Assembly (NCBI GenBank): GCA_028714735.1
Contig: JAQTLU010000013.1
Location: 1 to 64,000 of the forward strand
Origin: Gallionellaceae bacterium
Lineage (GTDB): Bacteria; Pseudomonadota; Gammaproteobacteria; Burkholderiales; Thiobacillaceae
Reading direction: 5' to 3'
Length of the DNA: 64,000 nucleotides
The notes under the pieces were generated by a model. That model was not told the origin of the DNA, made no database searches, and was given only the letters and a program-made list of their open reading frames with translations. The position numbers were made by a program, and so were the translations under genes. Within the stretch, counting starts at the first letter, position 1, and each line of letters opens with the position of its first letter. Shown piece after piece: positions 1-9,368 of this stretch.

Positions 1-155
1 CCCCACTTGTACCAATCGTCACCGAATGCCTCGGCCGGGTGCTCGGTACGGCCGGACCCATTGCCACAGATGAGCGAATCCGCCGGGCAATACTTGTCGC
101 AGCCCCAGCAGATTCGCTCGGGGTGTTTGGGGTGCAATGGAAACTTTTTGGCCAT
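1..155 (-). CDS. DUF3079 family small protein (partial, C-terminus outside window)
   Basis: Reading the minus strand from an ATG at 155 gives an open frame of 51 codons running off the window edge. It begins MAKKFPLHPKHPERICWGCD and contains several Cys residues (CWGCDKYC). This matches my memory of the short DUF3079 family, which is Cys-rich and of unknown function. The Cys spacing suggests a metal site, but that is inference. No neighbour on its 3' side is visible. Confidence 0.75.
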   Translation of the reverse strand, partial: MAKKFPLHPKHPERICWGCDKYCPADSLICGNGSGRTEHPAEAFGDDWYKW

Positions 156-252
156 GTTCACTGCACCATATAACAACGGTGCGAGCAGTCAACTTTGACC
201 TTTTGGCCGATCTGGAACGGCGGCGGTCCGGGTTCGGCGTGGACGGGGATGT

Positions 253-1098
253 CTACGACTCCTCCCGCATGAGCCGCCTTATCGCGTCTTCCTCCCGCGC
301 CGCGTCGATCACCTTGATGACCTCGTTCAGGTCCACCTGTTTCTCGTCGCGCTTGAACTGGCCGGTCAGCGGGCTGTCGGGTAGCAAGTCGCCGCGCTCG
401 TACAGGGCCCAGATCTCCTTGCCGTAGTCGGTGGCAAGCAGCTCCGGGGCGAACTGGCCGAAATAGGCCGCCAGGTTGTCCACGTCGCGCTCCAGCATGC
501 GGCTGGCGTTGTTGTTGGCAGCGGCGTCGACGGCCTGGGGCAGGTCGATAATGACCGGTCCGGCACTGTCCACCAGCACGTTGTATTCGGACAGGTCGCC
601 ATGGACGATGCCGGCGCAGAGCATGCGCACCACCTGGCGGATCAGCATGGCGTGGAATTCGCGGGCCTGCTCCGGCGTCAGCGCCAGGTCGTTGAGGCGG
701 GGGGCCGGGTCGCCTTCGGCGTCGGCCACCAACTCCATCAGGAGCACGCCCTCGTGGAAGTTGTAGGGCTGCGGCACCCGCACGCCGGCGGCGGCGAGGC
801 GGTACAGGGCGTCGACCTCGTGGCTCTGCCAGGCGGCTTCCTGCTCCTGGCGGCCGTAGCGCGAGCCCTTGTTCATGGCGCGGGCCTGGCGGCTGTTCTT
901 CACCTTGCGCCCCTCGGTGTAGTGCACGGCCTGGTGGAAGCCGCGCTTGTTGGCCTCCTTGTAGACCTTGGCGCAGCGAACCTCTTCGCCGCACAGGACG
1001 ACAAAGACCGTGGCTTCCTTGCCGCTCATGAGCTGGCGCAGGACCTGGTCGACCAGGCCGTCCTCGACCAGCGGCTGGAGGCGTTTCGGGATTTTCAT
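253..1098 (-). CDS. RIO-type serine protein kinase
   Basis: This is a 281-aa cytoplasmic protein of the RIO1-like kinase family. The N-terminal region carries the nucleotide-binding lysine in GKEATVFVVLCGEEVRCAKV. The catalytic loop is HGDLSEYNVLV and the metal-binding aspartate lies in IIDLPQA. The length is normal for bacterial RIO kinases, whose substrates are mostly unknown. The ATG at 1098 overlaps the stop of the upstream ycaO (ATGA), so the two are translationally coupled. The larger open frame extending upstream is only ycaO read out of frame. Confidence 0.88.
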   Translation of the reverse strand: MKIPKRLQPLVEDGLVDQVLRQLMSGKEATVFVVLCGEEVRCAKVYKEANKRGFHQAVHYTEGRKVKNSRQARAMNKGSRYGRQEQEAAWQSHEVDALYRLAAAGVRVPQPYNFHEGVLLMELVADAEGDPAPRLNDLALTPEQAREFHAMLIRQVVRMLCAGIVHGDLSEYNVLVDSAGPVIIDLPQAVDAAANNNASRMLERDVDNLAAYFGQFAPELLATDYGKEIWALYERGDLLPDSPLTGQFKRDEKQVDLNEVIKVIDAAREEDAIRRLMREES

Positions 1099-2807
1099 GG
1101 GTGCAGTTTGGCGTAGGCGGCCAGCAGGCGCTGGTGCATGTCGCAGCCGGCCAGCGCCAGGCCCGGCGCGGCGATGCCGAAGAAGCGCAGCTCGCGGCCG
1201 AGCAGGGCCTCGGCCTGGGCCAGCGCCTGGGCACCGTAGAGTTGCCCCAGGGCGGCGCGGTAGGGCTCGGCGTCCGCCAGCTTGAGCAGGCTGTCGATGC
1301 AGTGGTAGACCAGTCGCCGGGCGGGGTCGATCTGCTGGAAGTGGCGTACCCAGTCGCAGCCTTCCCGGACCGCTTCGGTGTCGCCGATGGCCAGGGCGAG
1401 CAAGGTCTTCAGTTCGCCCACGCGCAGGTCCTGCCAGAACGATCCGGCATCGGCGGCGAGGCCGATCAGGGCGGCTACCGGGCGCTGGTCGGCGAAGCCC
1501 TGTTCGTTGAGGTCGTCGAGCAGGTCGGCGCATTCCTCGTCGTCCAGGTCCGGCAGGTGCAGGATGGCCTCGCGCATGGCGCTGCCGGCGGCATTGTTCT
1601 CCCATTCCAGGTCGTCGACCGGGTAGATCTCCGACATGCCCGGCACCAGGATGCGGCAGGCGTAGACGCCGAGGTGGCTGAAGTCGGCGCAGTAGATGTC
1701 GCGGCCGTCGGCGTGGATGCGCGCCACCAGCCAGGCGTAGTCCTCCGCGGTGGTGGTGCTGAAGTTCCAGTCGGCGAAGGCGAAATCGGGCCGGTCGCCG
1801 AGGAAGTTCCAGCTGATGACGCCGCTGGAATCGACGAAATGGATCTCCAGGTTGGGCGCGCTGGCGATCTCCTCCAGGTCGAAGCCCGGCTCGGGGAAGC
1901 CGGCCAGGGCCTCCAGCGCGCGGCCCTGGAGCAGTTCGGTGAGGGCGCGTTCGAGGGCGACCTCGAAGCGCGGGTGGGCGCCGAAGCTGGCGAAGCAGCC
2001 CTGGTCGCCGGGGTGCAGCAGGGTCACGTTCATCACCGGGTATTGCCCGCCCAGGGAGGCATCCTTGACCAGGATGCCGAAGCCCGCCTTGCGCAGGGCC
2101 TGGATGCCGTCGACGATGCGCGGATAGCGGGCGATGACCGTGTCCGGCACGTCCGGCAGGCACAGGCCCTCGGCGATGATGCGGAACTTGACGTGGCGCT
2201 CGAAGATTTCCGACAGGGCCTGGCTGCGCGCCTCCGCCATCGTGTTGCCGGCCGACATGCCGTTGCTGACGTAGAGGTTGCCGATGATGTTGACCGGGAA
2301 CCAGACCTGGGCGCCGTCACGCTCGCGCACATAGGGCAGGGCGCAGATGCCGCGCTCGGCGGCGCCGGAGTTGAAGTCCGCCAGCAGGTCGGCGCCGATG
2401 CTCCCCTCCGGGTTGTAGAACCGGTGCAGCTCGGGGGTCAGCAGCTCATCGGGCCAGGCGCCGTCCTGGTCCGGCTGGAACCAGCGTTCGCGCGGGTAAT
2501 GCGCGTAGCCGCGCCTGGCCGAGGCCTCGCCCAGGTAGTAATGGGTCCAGAAGTAGTTGCAGGACAGGCGCTCGAAGAACTCACCCAGTGCGCTCGCCAG
2601 GCAGGCCAGACGGGTCGCGCCCTTGCCGTTGGTGAACAGCAGCGGGCAGTCGCGGTCGCGCACATGCACCGACCAGATGCCCGCCACCGGATTGAGCCAG
2701 GAACGCTCCTCGATGTGGAAACCCAGGGCGGCCAGCCTGGCCTGCATGGTGGCGATGGAGGCTTCCAGGGAGGCGTCCTTGCCCGGGATGTAGTGTTCTG
2801 AGTGCAT
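1095..2807 (-). CDS. ycaO: YcaO-domain protein (RimO accessory factor type)
   Basis: The 570-aa product has the E. coli YcaO N-terminus (YIPGKDASLEASIATMQ) and the landmark FTNGKGATRLACLASALGEF. In E. coli this protein assists beta-methylthiolation of ribosomal protein S12. YcaO domains in general use ATP to activate backbone amides. The full domain is followed by the family's C-terminal extension. I chose the ATG at 2807 (MHSEHYIPGKD) over a start six codons upstream because it matches the family. The stop overlaps the RIO kinase start, so the pair forms an operon. Confidence 0.9.
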   Translation of the reverse strand: MHSEHYIPGKDASLEASIATMQARLAALGFHIEERSWLNPVAGIWSVHVRDRDCPLLFTNGKGATRLACLASALGEFFERLSCNYFWTHYYLGEASARRGYAHYPRERWFQPDQDGAWPDELLTPELHRFYNPEGSIGADLLADFNSGAAERGICALPYVRERDGAQVWFPVNIIGNLYVSNGMSAGNTMAEARSQALSEIFERHVKFRIIAEGLCLPDVPDTVIARYPRIVDGIQALRKAGFGILVKDASLGGQYPVMNVTLLHPGDQGCFASFGAHPRFEVALERALTELLQGRALEALAGFPEPGFDLEEIASAPNLEIHFVDSSGVISWNFLGDRPDFAFADWNFSTTTAEDYAWLVARIHADGRDIYCADFSHLGVYACRILVPGMSEIYPVDDLEWENNAAGSAMREAILHLPDLDDEECADLLDDLNEQGFADQRPVAALIGLAADAGSFWQDLRVGELKTLLALAIGDTEAVREGCDWVRHFQQIDPARRLVYHCIDSLLKLADAEPYRAALGQLYGAQALAQAEALLGRELRFFGIAAPGLALAGCDMHQRLLAAYAKLHP

Positions 2808-2896
2808 GGGGGCTTTCTGCCGCAAAAAATTGGGGGGACTGGAACTGAAGTCGGGAGTATGTACTATCCGAGTCCCCGGCCAGCCGACGACGGCGT

Positions 2897-3379
2897 TCAG
2901 CGGCCGCGGATCCGCATCTCGTCGCCGTTCATGGCGATCTCGAACCGGGCCAGGAAACTCATGCCCATCAAGGCCTCGCCGCCGGCCATGCCGGGGACGA
3001 TGTTGGCCGCCACGTCGTAGGCCGCGGCACCGCCCAGGTTGACCTCGTCCAGACGGGTCGAGTAGGCCACGGCCTCGCCGTTGGCGGTGTGCACGCGCTG
3101 GGCCCGGCCGGGCTCAAGATGGAGCCGCCGGGCGAGTTGTTCGGGTACCGCGACCACGGTGGCGCCGGTGTCGACCAGGAAATCGACCGGCTGGCCGTTG
3201 ATTTGGCCGGGGGCACGGAAATGACCGTCCGGGCCGCGCTTGAGCACCACCTCGCCGTTCGCCACGGTGACGTTGGCGAGTTGCGCGTTGGGGTTCAGGT
3301 AGCCGTTGAAGCCCCACCAGATCAGGCCGGCCAGCAGCAGCCAGCCGAGCACGATCATGACGGTGCCGGTCTTTCGCAT
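2897..3379 (-). CDS. Membrane-anchored retropepsin-like aspartic protease
   Basis: This is a 160-aa protein with one N-terminal membrane segment (residues about 7-25) followed by a clan AA protease domain. The active-site motif is VDTGATVVAVP at about residue 70, and a later GMSFLARF resembles the family's hydrophobic loop. The size fits the TIGR02281-type proteobacterial retropepsins, which act as dimers and have unknown substrates. Its ATG overlaps the stop of dut (ATGA), so it is the last gene of a coaBC-dut-protease operon. Confidence 0.85.
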   Translation of the reverse strand: MRKTGTVMIVLGWLLLAGLIWWGFNGYLNPNAQLANVTVANGEVVLKRGPDGHFRAPGQINGQPVDFLVDTGATVVAVPEQLARRLHLEPGRAQRVHTANGEAVAYSTRLDEVNLGGAAAYDVAANIVPGMAGGEALMGMSFLARFEIAMNGDEMRIRGR

Positions 3380-3825
3380 CAGTGCTTGCCGGTGCTGCCG
3401 AAGCCGCCTTCGCCGCGCTGGCTGTCGCCGAACTCGTCGACCACGCGGAACTCGGCCTGCACCACCGGGACGATGACCATCTGGGCGATGCGCTCGAACG
3501 GCTCGATGGTGAAGGCCGACTGGCCCCGGTTCCAGAGTGAAACCATGAGCTGGCCCTGGTAGTCGGAGTCGATCAGGCCGACCAGGTTGCCCAGCACCAC
3601 GCCATGTTTGTGGCCGAGGCCGGAGCGGGGCAGGATCATCGCCGCATAACCGGAGTCGGCCAGGTGAATGGCCAGGCCGGTGGGGATCAACTGGGTCTCT
3701 CCGGGGTTCAGGACCACGGCAGCATCCAGGCAGGCGCGCAGGTCGAGGCCGGCGCTGCCGGGGGTGGCGTAATGGGGCAGTTGGTCGCGGACGCGCGGGT
3801 CCAGGATCTTCAGGTCGACATGCAT
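3379..3825 (-). CDS. dut: dUTP diphosphatase (dUTPase)
   Basis: The 148-aa trimeric dUTPase hydrolyses dUTP to dUMP and pyrophosphate, keeping uracil out of DNA and supplying dTMP synthesis. All five motifs are visible: [35 protein letters not shown] and the C-terminal [10 protein letters not shown]. The start is the ATG at 3825, two bases after the coaBC stop. The coaBC-dut order is common in proteobacteria. Confidence 0.97.
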   Translation of the reverse strand: MHVDLKILDPRVRDQLPHYATPGSAGLDLRACLDAAVVLNPGETQLIPTGLAIHLADSGYAAMILPRSGLGHKHGVVLGNLVGLIDSDYQGQLMVSLWNRGQSAFTIEPFERIAQMVIVPVVQAEFRVVDEFGDSQRGEGGFGSTGKH

Positions 3826-3827
3826 GG

Positions 3828-5021
3828 TTATTGATATCTCGCGTTGTAGAGTTTGGCGATGTGGGCGATCAGATGGCGCGCCTGGCTGGCCTTGTCGGCC
3901 TTTTCCAGGACGTGGCGGCCTTCGTCGTCGAGCAGGACCAGTTCGACCTCGTCGCTGCCGATGGCGGACTGGGCATCGTTGGCGACGATCAGCGGCAGGT
4001 GCTTGCGCTTGCGCTTCAGCTCGGCGTATTCCTCCAGGTTCTCGCTCTCGGCCGCGAAGCCGACGCAGAACGGCGGCTTGTCCAGGCTGCTGACGTTGGC
4101 CAGGATGTCCGGATTGGGCGCCAGTTCCAGGGTCAGGATGTGGGCGTCCTTCTTGATCTTGTTCTCGGACGGGTTGAGCACGTAGTAGTCGGCCACGGCG
4201 GCGACCGCGATGAAGATGTCGGCCTCGTCGACGCGCGCTTCGACCGCCTCCAGCATCTCCTGGGCACTGGTGACGGCGACCGTTTCGGTCACCTCGGGCG
4301 TGGCCAGGCCGGTCGGGCCGGTGATCAGGGTGACCTTGGCGCCGGCCTCGACGGCGGCCTTGGCCACCGCGTAGCCCATCTTGCCGGAGGACCGGTTGGT
4401 GATGCCGCGCACCGCGTCGATTGCCTCGTAGGTCGGCCCGGCGGTGATCAGCAGGTTGAGGCCGCGCAGGGTCTTGGGTTGCAGGTAGGCGTCGACCGCG
4501 TCGAGGATCGCCTCCGGCTCCAGCATGCGGCCGTAGCCGGTCTCGCCGCAGGCCTGCTCGCCATGGGTGGGGCCGATCAGTTCGATGTCGTCGTCGGCCA
4601 GCAGGTCGGCGTTGCGCAGGGTGGCCGGGTTTTCCCACATCTGCCGGTTCATCGCCGGGGCGACCAGGAGCGGGCAGTCGCGCGCCAGGCAGAGGGTGGA
4701 CAGCAGGTCGTCGGCGCGCCCGTGCGCCAGCTTGGCCAGGAAGTCGGCCGAGGCGGGCGCGACCAGGATCAGGTCGGCCTCGCGCGCGAGATCGATGTGG
4801 GCCATGCCGTTGGCGACCCGGGCGTCCCACAGGTCGGCGTAGACCGGCCGGCCGGTGATCGCCTGGAAGGTCGCCGCGCCGACGAAATGGCTGGCGGCGG
4901 CGGTCATCACCACCTGCACCTCGACGCCGCGTTTCACCAGCAGGCGCGCCAGTTCGGCGGCCTTGTAGGCGGCGATGCCGCCGGTGACGCCGAGGATGAT
5001 GCGTTTAAGTGTGGTTTCCAT
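3828..5021 (-). CDS. coaBC: Bifunctional phosphopantothenoylcysteine decarboxylase / phosphopantothenate-cysteine ligase
   Basis: The 397-aa protein performs two consecutive steps of coenzyme A synthesis. The N-terminal flavoprotein half (CoaC) begins with [18 protein letters not shown], contains APASADF and has the PAMNRQMW substrate motif. The C-terminal ligase half (CoaB) contains [18 protein letters not shown] and the SSGKMG loop. METTLKR at 5021 is the natural start; an upstream extension lacks homology. It is divergent from radC with only 52 bp between the starts, so the promoters overlap. Confidence 0.97.
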   Translation of the reverse strand: METTLKRIILGVTGGIAAYKAAELARLLVKRGVEVQVVMTAAASHFVGAATFQAITGRPVYADLWDARVANGMAHIDLAREADLILVAPASADFLAKLAHGRADDLLSTLCLARDCPLLVAPAMNRQMWENPATLRNADLLADDDIELIGPTHGEQACGETGYGRMLEPEAILDAVDAYLQPKTLRGLNLLITAGPTYEAIDAVRGITNRSSGKMGYAVAKAAVEAGAKVTLITGPTGLATPEVTETVAVTSAQEMLEAVEARVDEADIFIAVAAVADYYVLNPSENKIKKDAHILTLELAPNPDILANVSSLDKPPFCVGFAAESENLEEYAELKRKRKHLPLIVANDAQSAIGSDEVELVLLDDEGRHVLEKADKASQARHLIAHIAKLYNARYQ

Positions 5022-5073
5022 GGCCCAATCCGGGTAAGAATTAAGCCGCATTCTACAAATAAGGGAGGCCGTC

Positions 5074-5748
5074 ATGGCGATAACCGATTGGCCGGCGGGC
5101 GAACGGCCGCGCGAACGTCTGTTGCAGGAGGGCGCGCAGGCCCTGTCCGACGCCGAATTGCTGGCCATCTTCCTGCGGGTCGGCGTGCGCGGCAAGAGCG
5201 CGGTGGACCTGGCGCGCGAGCTGATATCCGAGTTCGGCAGCCTGAACGGCCTGTTCTTCGCCAGCCGGCAGGTCTGTACGCAAGTGAAAGGCCTGGGCGA
5301 CGCCAAGTATGCCCAGCTCCAGGCCGTGCTGGAGATGAGCCGGCGGGCGCTGGCCGAGGAGATGAAGAGCCGCGATGTGCTGTCGTCGCCGCTGGCGGTG
5401 CGCGATTGGCTGCGCCTGAAACTGGCCGGCCTGCCGCACGAGGTCTTCCTGGTGGTGTTCCTCGACGCCCAGAACCGGGTCCTGGAGGCGGAGGAGCTGT
5501 TTCGCGGCAGCCTGACCCAGACTTCGGTCTACCCGCGCGAAGTGGTCAAGCGCGCCCTGGCCCATAATGCCGCCGGGGTGATCCTGGCCCATAACCACCC
5601 CTCCGGTGTGGCGGAACCGTCACAGGCCGACCGCTGGCTGACCGACCAGCTCAAGGCCGCGCTGGCGCTGGTCGACGTCAAGGTGCTGGACCATTTCGTG
5701 GTGGCCGGCGGCAGTGGGTTTTCCTTCGCCGAGCGGGGCTTGATTTGA
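5074..5748 (+). CDS. radC: RadC family JAB-domain protein
   Basis: This 224-aa protein has an N-terminal helix-hairpin-helix-like region ([16 protein letters not shown]) and a C-terminal JAB/MPN metal domain with the HNHPSG signature near residue 173. The length is typical. The old link to DNA repair is not supported in E. coli, so its function is uncertain; the zinc motif is intact. It reads toward rpmB but a separate promoter precedes rpmB. Confidence 0.93.
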   Translation: MAITDWPAGERPRERLLQEGAQALSDAELLAIFLRVGVRGKSAVDLARELISEFGSLNGLFFASRQVCTQVKGLGDAKYAQLQAVLEMSRRALAEEMKSRDVLSSPLAVRDWLRLKLAGLPHEVFLVVFLDAQNRVLEAEELFRGSLTQTSVYPREVVKRALAHNAAGVILAHNHPSGVAEPSQADRWLTDQLKAALALVDVKVLDHFVVAGGSGFSFAERGLI

Positions 5749-5757
5749 AATGTTGCT

Positions 5758-5787
5758 TTGACTGGGGAAAACCATCTGTGATATAAA
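5758..5787 (+). promoter_or_regulatory. Sigma-70 promoter of rpmB-rpmG
   Basis: TTGACT at 5758-5763 and TATAAA at 5782-5787 are separated by 18 bases, close to the housekeeping consensus. They lie 36 bp upstream of the rpmB start, as expected for a strong ribosomal-protein promoter. Confidence 0.75.
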
Positions 5788-5822
5788 CCGCGTCTTTCTC
5801 AGATCCAAACCACAGGTATCCT

Positions 5823-6059
5823 ATGGCCCGCGTATGCCAAGTGACCGGCAAGAAGCCGATGGTGGGTAACAATGTTTCCCACGCGAACAACAAGACCAAG
5901 CGTCGTTTTCTGCCCAATCTGCAGAGCCGTCGTTTCTGGGTTGAAAGTGAAAACCGTTGGGTGCGTCTGCGCCTGACCAACGCTGCGCTGCGTACCATCG
6001 ACAAGAACGGCATCGACTCCGTCCTGGCCGATATGCGTGCCCGCGGCGACAAGATCTAA
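5823..6059 (+). CDS. rpmB: 50S ribosomal protein L28
   Basis: The 78-aa product begins [20 protein letters not shown], the canonical bL28 N-terminus, and is full length. It is a structural protein of the large subunit. It is followed 11 bp later by rpmG, the usual bacterial pair. Confidence 0.99.
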   Translation: MARVCQVTGKKPMVGNNVSHANNKTKRRFLPNLQSRRFWVESENRWVRLRLTNAALRTIDKNGIDSVLADMRARGDKI

Positions 6060-6070
6060 GGGGCTGAATC

Positions 6071-6238
6071 ATGGCTAAAGGCGGACGCGAAAAGATCAAG
6101 CTGGAGTCCACTGCGGGCACCGGTCACTTCTATACCACGACCAAGAACAAGAAGACCATGCCCGAGAAGATGGCGATCATGAAGTTCGATCCCAAGGCTC
6201 GCAAGCACGTCGAGTACAAGGAAATCAAGCTGAAGTAA
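6071..6238 (+). CDS. rpmG: 50S ribosomal protein L33
   Basis: A 55-aa ORF starts at 6071 and reads [20 protein letters not shown], ending KEIKLK. This is bL33 of the Cys-free type, lacking the CxxC zinc motifs of some paralogues. It lies directly after rpmB and before a strong terminator. Confidence 0.98.
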   Translation: MAKGGREKIKLESTAGTGHFYTTTKNKKTMPEKMAIMKFDPKARKHVEYKEIKLK

Positions 6239-6256
6239 ATTCAGCGGCCTTTCCGG

Positions 6257-6292
6257 TAATAAAAAAACCCGCCTAAGCGGGTTTTTTTATTA
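6257..6292. terminator. Bidirectional rho-independent terminator after rpmG
   Basis: A CCCGC/GCGGG stem with a CTAA loop (6268-6281) is flanked by seven A on the left and seven T on the right. It can stop rpmBG transcription on the plus strand and the frameshifted gene on the minus strand. Confidence 0.92.
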
Positions 6293-6312
6293 TTCGATGA
6301 AAATCGTCAGGC

Positions 6313-6713
6313 TCAGAACTTCAACCGGAACGCCATGCCCACTGGCCGGGTTTGCTGCACGCGGGGGTCGCCATTGTCGTCAACCCCGGCCATGGTGTTG
6401 CTCTCCATCATCTCCATCTTCCATTGGCTAGTGCGGTGAGTTCCCGCTTCCGCGATTGCGCCGATATTGGCAGCCATCAAAGTGGATTTGATTTGGGCAA
6501 GCAATTCCTTCGCCTTGTTCCGAACCTCGACTGAGTTTTCATCGGGGTACATGGTCACTGGCACCAAGTCCTGTCCGCCCTGAGCAGTCCCTGAGCCTGA
6601 ACGCCAGCGGCGCTGGCCTGCCCGCCCTCCTGAGCCTTGGCACCCTTTGCCATCGCCCATCCGGGAAAGCCGGTCGCAACGGCCATGCTCATGATCAACG
6701 CCTTGCGCTTCAT
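6313..6713 (-). pseudogene. Small exported protein broken by a frameshift
   Basis: An ATG at 6713 opens a signal-peptide-like N-terminus (MKRKALIMSMAVATGFPGWA, then MAKGAKAQEGG). That frame stops after about 52 codons (...RTWCQ). A second minus-strand frame, offset by one base, continues with a plausible protein: TMYPDENSVEVRNKAKELL, then a C-terminus ending MAFRLKF at 6313. The shift falls near 6580-6600. I do not recognise the family. It may be a recent pseudogene or a sequencing error of one base. Confidence 0.55.
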
Positions 6714-6844
6714 ACGCTATCCTTAATGCCGACTCCAATATCCTGTTTATAGACTCGGCTTGACAGAAATGCTTGAGAGATCTACGGGCTGCCTATGCGT
6801 CAGCCATTCCGTCGGCTTGCCTCGTGGTCCGGATCGGTGAACTC

Positions 6845-6866
6845 GAAGCCGGCGAAACCCGGCTTC
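6845..6866 (-). terminator. Hairpin downstream of the TPM-domain gene
   Basis: A perfect 8-bp inverted repeat (GAAGCCGG / CCGGCTTC) with a 6-base loop follows the minus-strand gene ending at 6886. There is no U-tract, so it may only stabilise the transcript. Confidence 0.35.
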
Positions 6867-6885
6867 AACCCCGTTCACGCCCTGG

Positions 6886-7989
6886 TTACCAGCTTCCGGA
6901 TGCCCCACCGCCGCCGGAGCGGCCGCCGCCCGAGGAAGAGGATGAACTCGAACTCGAACCAAAGGACGAGCCGGAGGAACTCCGGGGCTCCGGCTTGGTG
7001 CCGCCCCGGCTCGTCGTCACCTCGGCCGGATCGAACCAGACACCGAATATCTTGCGTTTCACCTTGGAGCGTTTGCGCATCCGCATCAGCCTTTCGCGTG
7101 CCTGCCCACGCCGGTAGGCCGAGGCGGACAGGTAGGTGCGGACCTGGATCAGGAAGGGTATGGAGATCAGCCCGACGAAAAGGGTATTCATCAACACCAG
7201 GCCGGCCATGACCTCCGGGTCCGTGGGGAAGGCAAAGCCGAACACGGCGAAGAACAGGCCGAAAAATGCGCCGAGGAACGCGAACAGGGAAAACATCCAC
7301 TTGGCTCGGATGGCGGGGTTCTGGCGCTCCAGCCGGCCTTTCGCCCGTCCGTATGCGCGGGCCAGCAGATAGAGGACGGGAAGCAGGAGGTTGGCGCCGA
7401 CGCCGGCCAGGAAGCGTTGCAGAAAGGCCGCCCCATCGAAATCCAGCGTGGCATCGCCGCCCCCTCCGTAAGCGGCTTCCGGCAGCGGGTTCTCGCCCTG
7501 TGTCTGCCGGGCCATGACGTCGAAGCCTTGCATGAGGCCGTCGGTGAAACGCTGGTCGCGGAAGGCGGGCTGGTAGATTTCATCGATCACCCGCTTGCAG
7601 AAGGCGTCCGTGAGGGTGCCCTCCAGGCCGTAACCCACCTCGATGCGCATCTTCCGCTCGGAGGGGGCGATGAGCACCAGCAGGCCATTGTCCTTGCCGG
7701 CCTGGCCCAGCTGCCACTTTTCGAAGGTGACCACGGCCGCATTCTCGATGCTGTCGCCTTGCAGGCTGCTGGCGATGTAGACCGCCGCCCAGATGCCGCT
7801 TTCATCCCGCAACGTCTTGATGCGCTCGATCAGTGACGTCCTGTCCGCTTCGGCGAGCAGGCCGGCTTCGTCCAGTACATCGCCCTGGAAGGCCGGTGCC
7901 CCATAGGCCAGGGCCGGGTGCGAAGGGAGCAGCGCGAGGAGCGATCCAAGCAGCATCAGAACCAGGAATCGGGCACTGGCAGCGGTCAT
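6886..7989 (-). CDS. TPM-domain (YgcG/Psb32/MOLO-1-like) exported membrane protein
   Basis: The 367-aa protein has a signal peptide (ending about ALA-YGAPAF) and a TPM domain over residues about 35-165, with DEAGLLAE, DNGLLVLIAPSERKMRIEVGYG and LTDAFC as landmarks. Three to four membrane segments follow (about 195-290). The tail is basic and ends in a Ser/Gly low-complexity run that terminates GGGGASGSW. This layout is typical of bacterial YgcG-like proteins. TPM domains are linked to membrane-protein maintenance but the exact role is unknown. Confidence 0.85.
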   Translation of the reverse strand: MTAASARFLVLMLLGSLLALLPSHPALAYGAPAFQGDVLDEAGLLAEADRTSLIERIKTLRDESGIWAAVYIASSLQGDSIENAAVVTFEKWQLGQAGKDNGLLVLIAPSERKMRIEVGYGLEGTLTDAFCKRVIDEIYQPAFRDQRFTDGLMQGFDVMARQTQGENPLPEAAYGGGGDATLDFDGAAFLQRFLAGVGANLLLPVLYLLARAYGRAKGRLERQNPAIRAKWMFSLFAFLGAFFGLFFAVFGFAFPTDPEVMAGLVLMNTLFVGLISIPFLIQVRTYLSASAYRRGQARERLMRMRKRSKVKRKIFGVWFDPAEVTTSRGGTKPEPRSSSGSSFGSSSSSSSSSGGGRSGGGGASGSW

Positions 7990-8087
7990 GGTGGCGGCTC
8001 CTCACGTGTTTTGCCTGCGCTATCGCGCATATCGGCCATGAATGAAGCCGGGTGGCGATCTCCCGGACTGGATTCGCTATGCCTTTC

Positions 8088-9368
8088 TTATAGGCTGTTT
8101 TGGGCCATGTGCACCACCCGCTGCGGGAACGGGATCTCGATGCCTTCGCGCTGGAAGGCCTCCCAGATCGCCCAGTTGATGTCGGATTTCAGCCGGCCCA
8201 GGCCTTCCTCGGGGTCCATCATCCAGATGCGCAGTTCCATGTTGATGCCGTTGTCGCCGAACCCGGTCAGCAGTACGCGCGGCTCCTGGGTGCTGATGAC
8301 GCGTGGATGCTTGGCGGCGGCCGTCAGCATGATCTCGCGTACCTTGTTCAGGTCGGCGCCGTAGGCCACCTGGACCGGGATGCCGATGCGGTTTTCCCGG
8401 TCGGCCAGGGTGTGGTTGATCACCGGCGAGGTGATCAGGCTCTCGTTGGGCAGGATGTATTCGGTGCCGTCGCGGCCGCGGATGACGGTGTAGCGGGTGG
8501 CGATCTCCCTGACCTCGCCGAAGCGGCCGTCCACGGTCACCATGTCGCCGATGCGGATCGACTGCTCCAGCAGCAGGGTGAAGCCGGAAAAGTAGTTGCT
8601 GGCGATCTTCTGCAGGCCGAGGCCGAGGCCGACGCCGAGGGCGCCGCCGAATACCGACAGCACCGTGATGTCGATGCCGACCAGGGGCAGGGCGACCAGC
8701 ACGGCAACAACCAGCAGCAGGCTGCGGATGATCTTGCTCACGGCCAGCTTGATGTTGGGGTTGAGGTTGCTGCCGGCGATCAGGCGGTTTTCGATCAGGC
8801 GGCCGACCGAAAGCGCGGTGATCAGGGTGATGATGACCGAGAGCAGGCCGATCAGGGCGGTATAGAGCGAGATGTGCTGCTTGCCGAGATCGAAGCCGAT
8901 GGCGTCGAGCGATTCGATCATGGGGGTGAGATAGCCCATGATGTGCAGGGCCACCGCACCCCAGACCAGCCACGACACCACCCGTTCCACCGCGCGCAGT
9001 CCGGGGCCGGGGTTGAAGATGCTGCGCAGGAAGAAGAAGCTCAATTGGATGGTGAACATCGACATCAGCAGGGGTTCTGCCAGGTTGAGCAGGTGCACGG
9101 TCTGGCTGTGATGCAGCAGCGGCCGGACCAGGAGGATCTGCATGAGCGCCAGCATGGGCACCAGGAAACGCGGCCATTCGTTGATGTGCCAGGCCGCCCG
9201 GGACTCGTCCGGGAAGCGCCGGAGCAACTGGCGTACCCCGAACCAGGCCAGGACCAGGGCGGCCAGGATGATGGTGGCCTGGGTCAGCAGGACCGTGTTC
9301 GACAGGTCGGACAGCAGGGCATCGACCAGGTTTTCGACAGGTGGTTCGGTGGGGACGGTCGGGTTCAT
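8088..9368 (-). CDS. MscS-family mechanosensitive ion channel
   Basis: This 426-aa protein has several N-terminal membrane helices. It carries the MscS pore/beta-domain signature: FGGALGVGLGLGLQKIASNY (glycine-rich pore helix), then SGFTLLLEQSIRIGDMVTV and a mixed C-terminal domain. It likely releases solutes on hypo-osmotic shock. The ATG at 9368 overlaps the stop of the upstream PLD nuclease (ATGA), which decides the start and shows coupling. Confidence 0.92.
   Translation of the reverse strand: MNPTVPTEPPVENLVDALLSDLSNTVLLTQATIILAALVLAWFGVRQLLRRFPDESRAAWHINEWPRFLVPMLALMQILLVRPLLHHSQTVHLLNLAEPLLMSMFTIQLSFFFLRSIFNPGPGLRAVERVVSWLVWGAVALHIMGYLTPMIESLDAIGFDLGKQHISLYTALIGLLSVIITLITALSVGRLIENRLIAGSNLNPNIKLAVSKIIRSLLLVVAVLVALPLVGIDITVLSVFGGALGVGLGLGLQKIASNYFSGFTLLLEQSIRIGDMVTVDGRFGEVREIATRYTVIRGRDGTEYILPNESLITSPVINHTLADRENRIGIPVQVAYGADLNKVREIMLTAAAKHPRVISTQEPRVLLTGFGDNGINMELRIWMMDPEEGLGRLKSDINWAIWEAFQREGIEIPFPQRVVHMAQNSL

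Noticed and set aside
1101-2801. Long plus-strand frame of 566 codons opposite ycaO
   Set aside because: It is the antisense shadow of a GC-rich gene, with Gly/Gln/Val-rich low-complexity composition and no family motif. The same applies to long antisense frames at 12161-14116, 13948-15726, 15962-18682, 22590-24923, 33190-35694 and 42409-45075.
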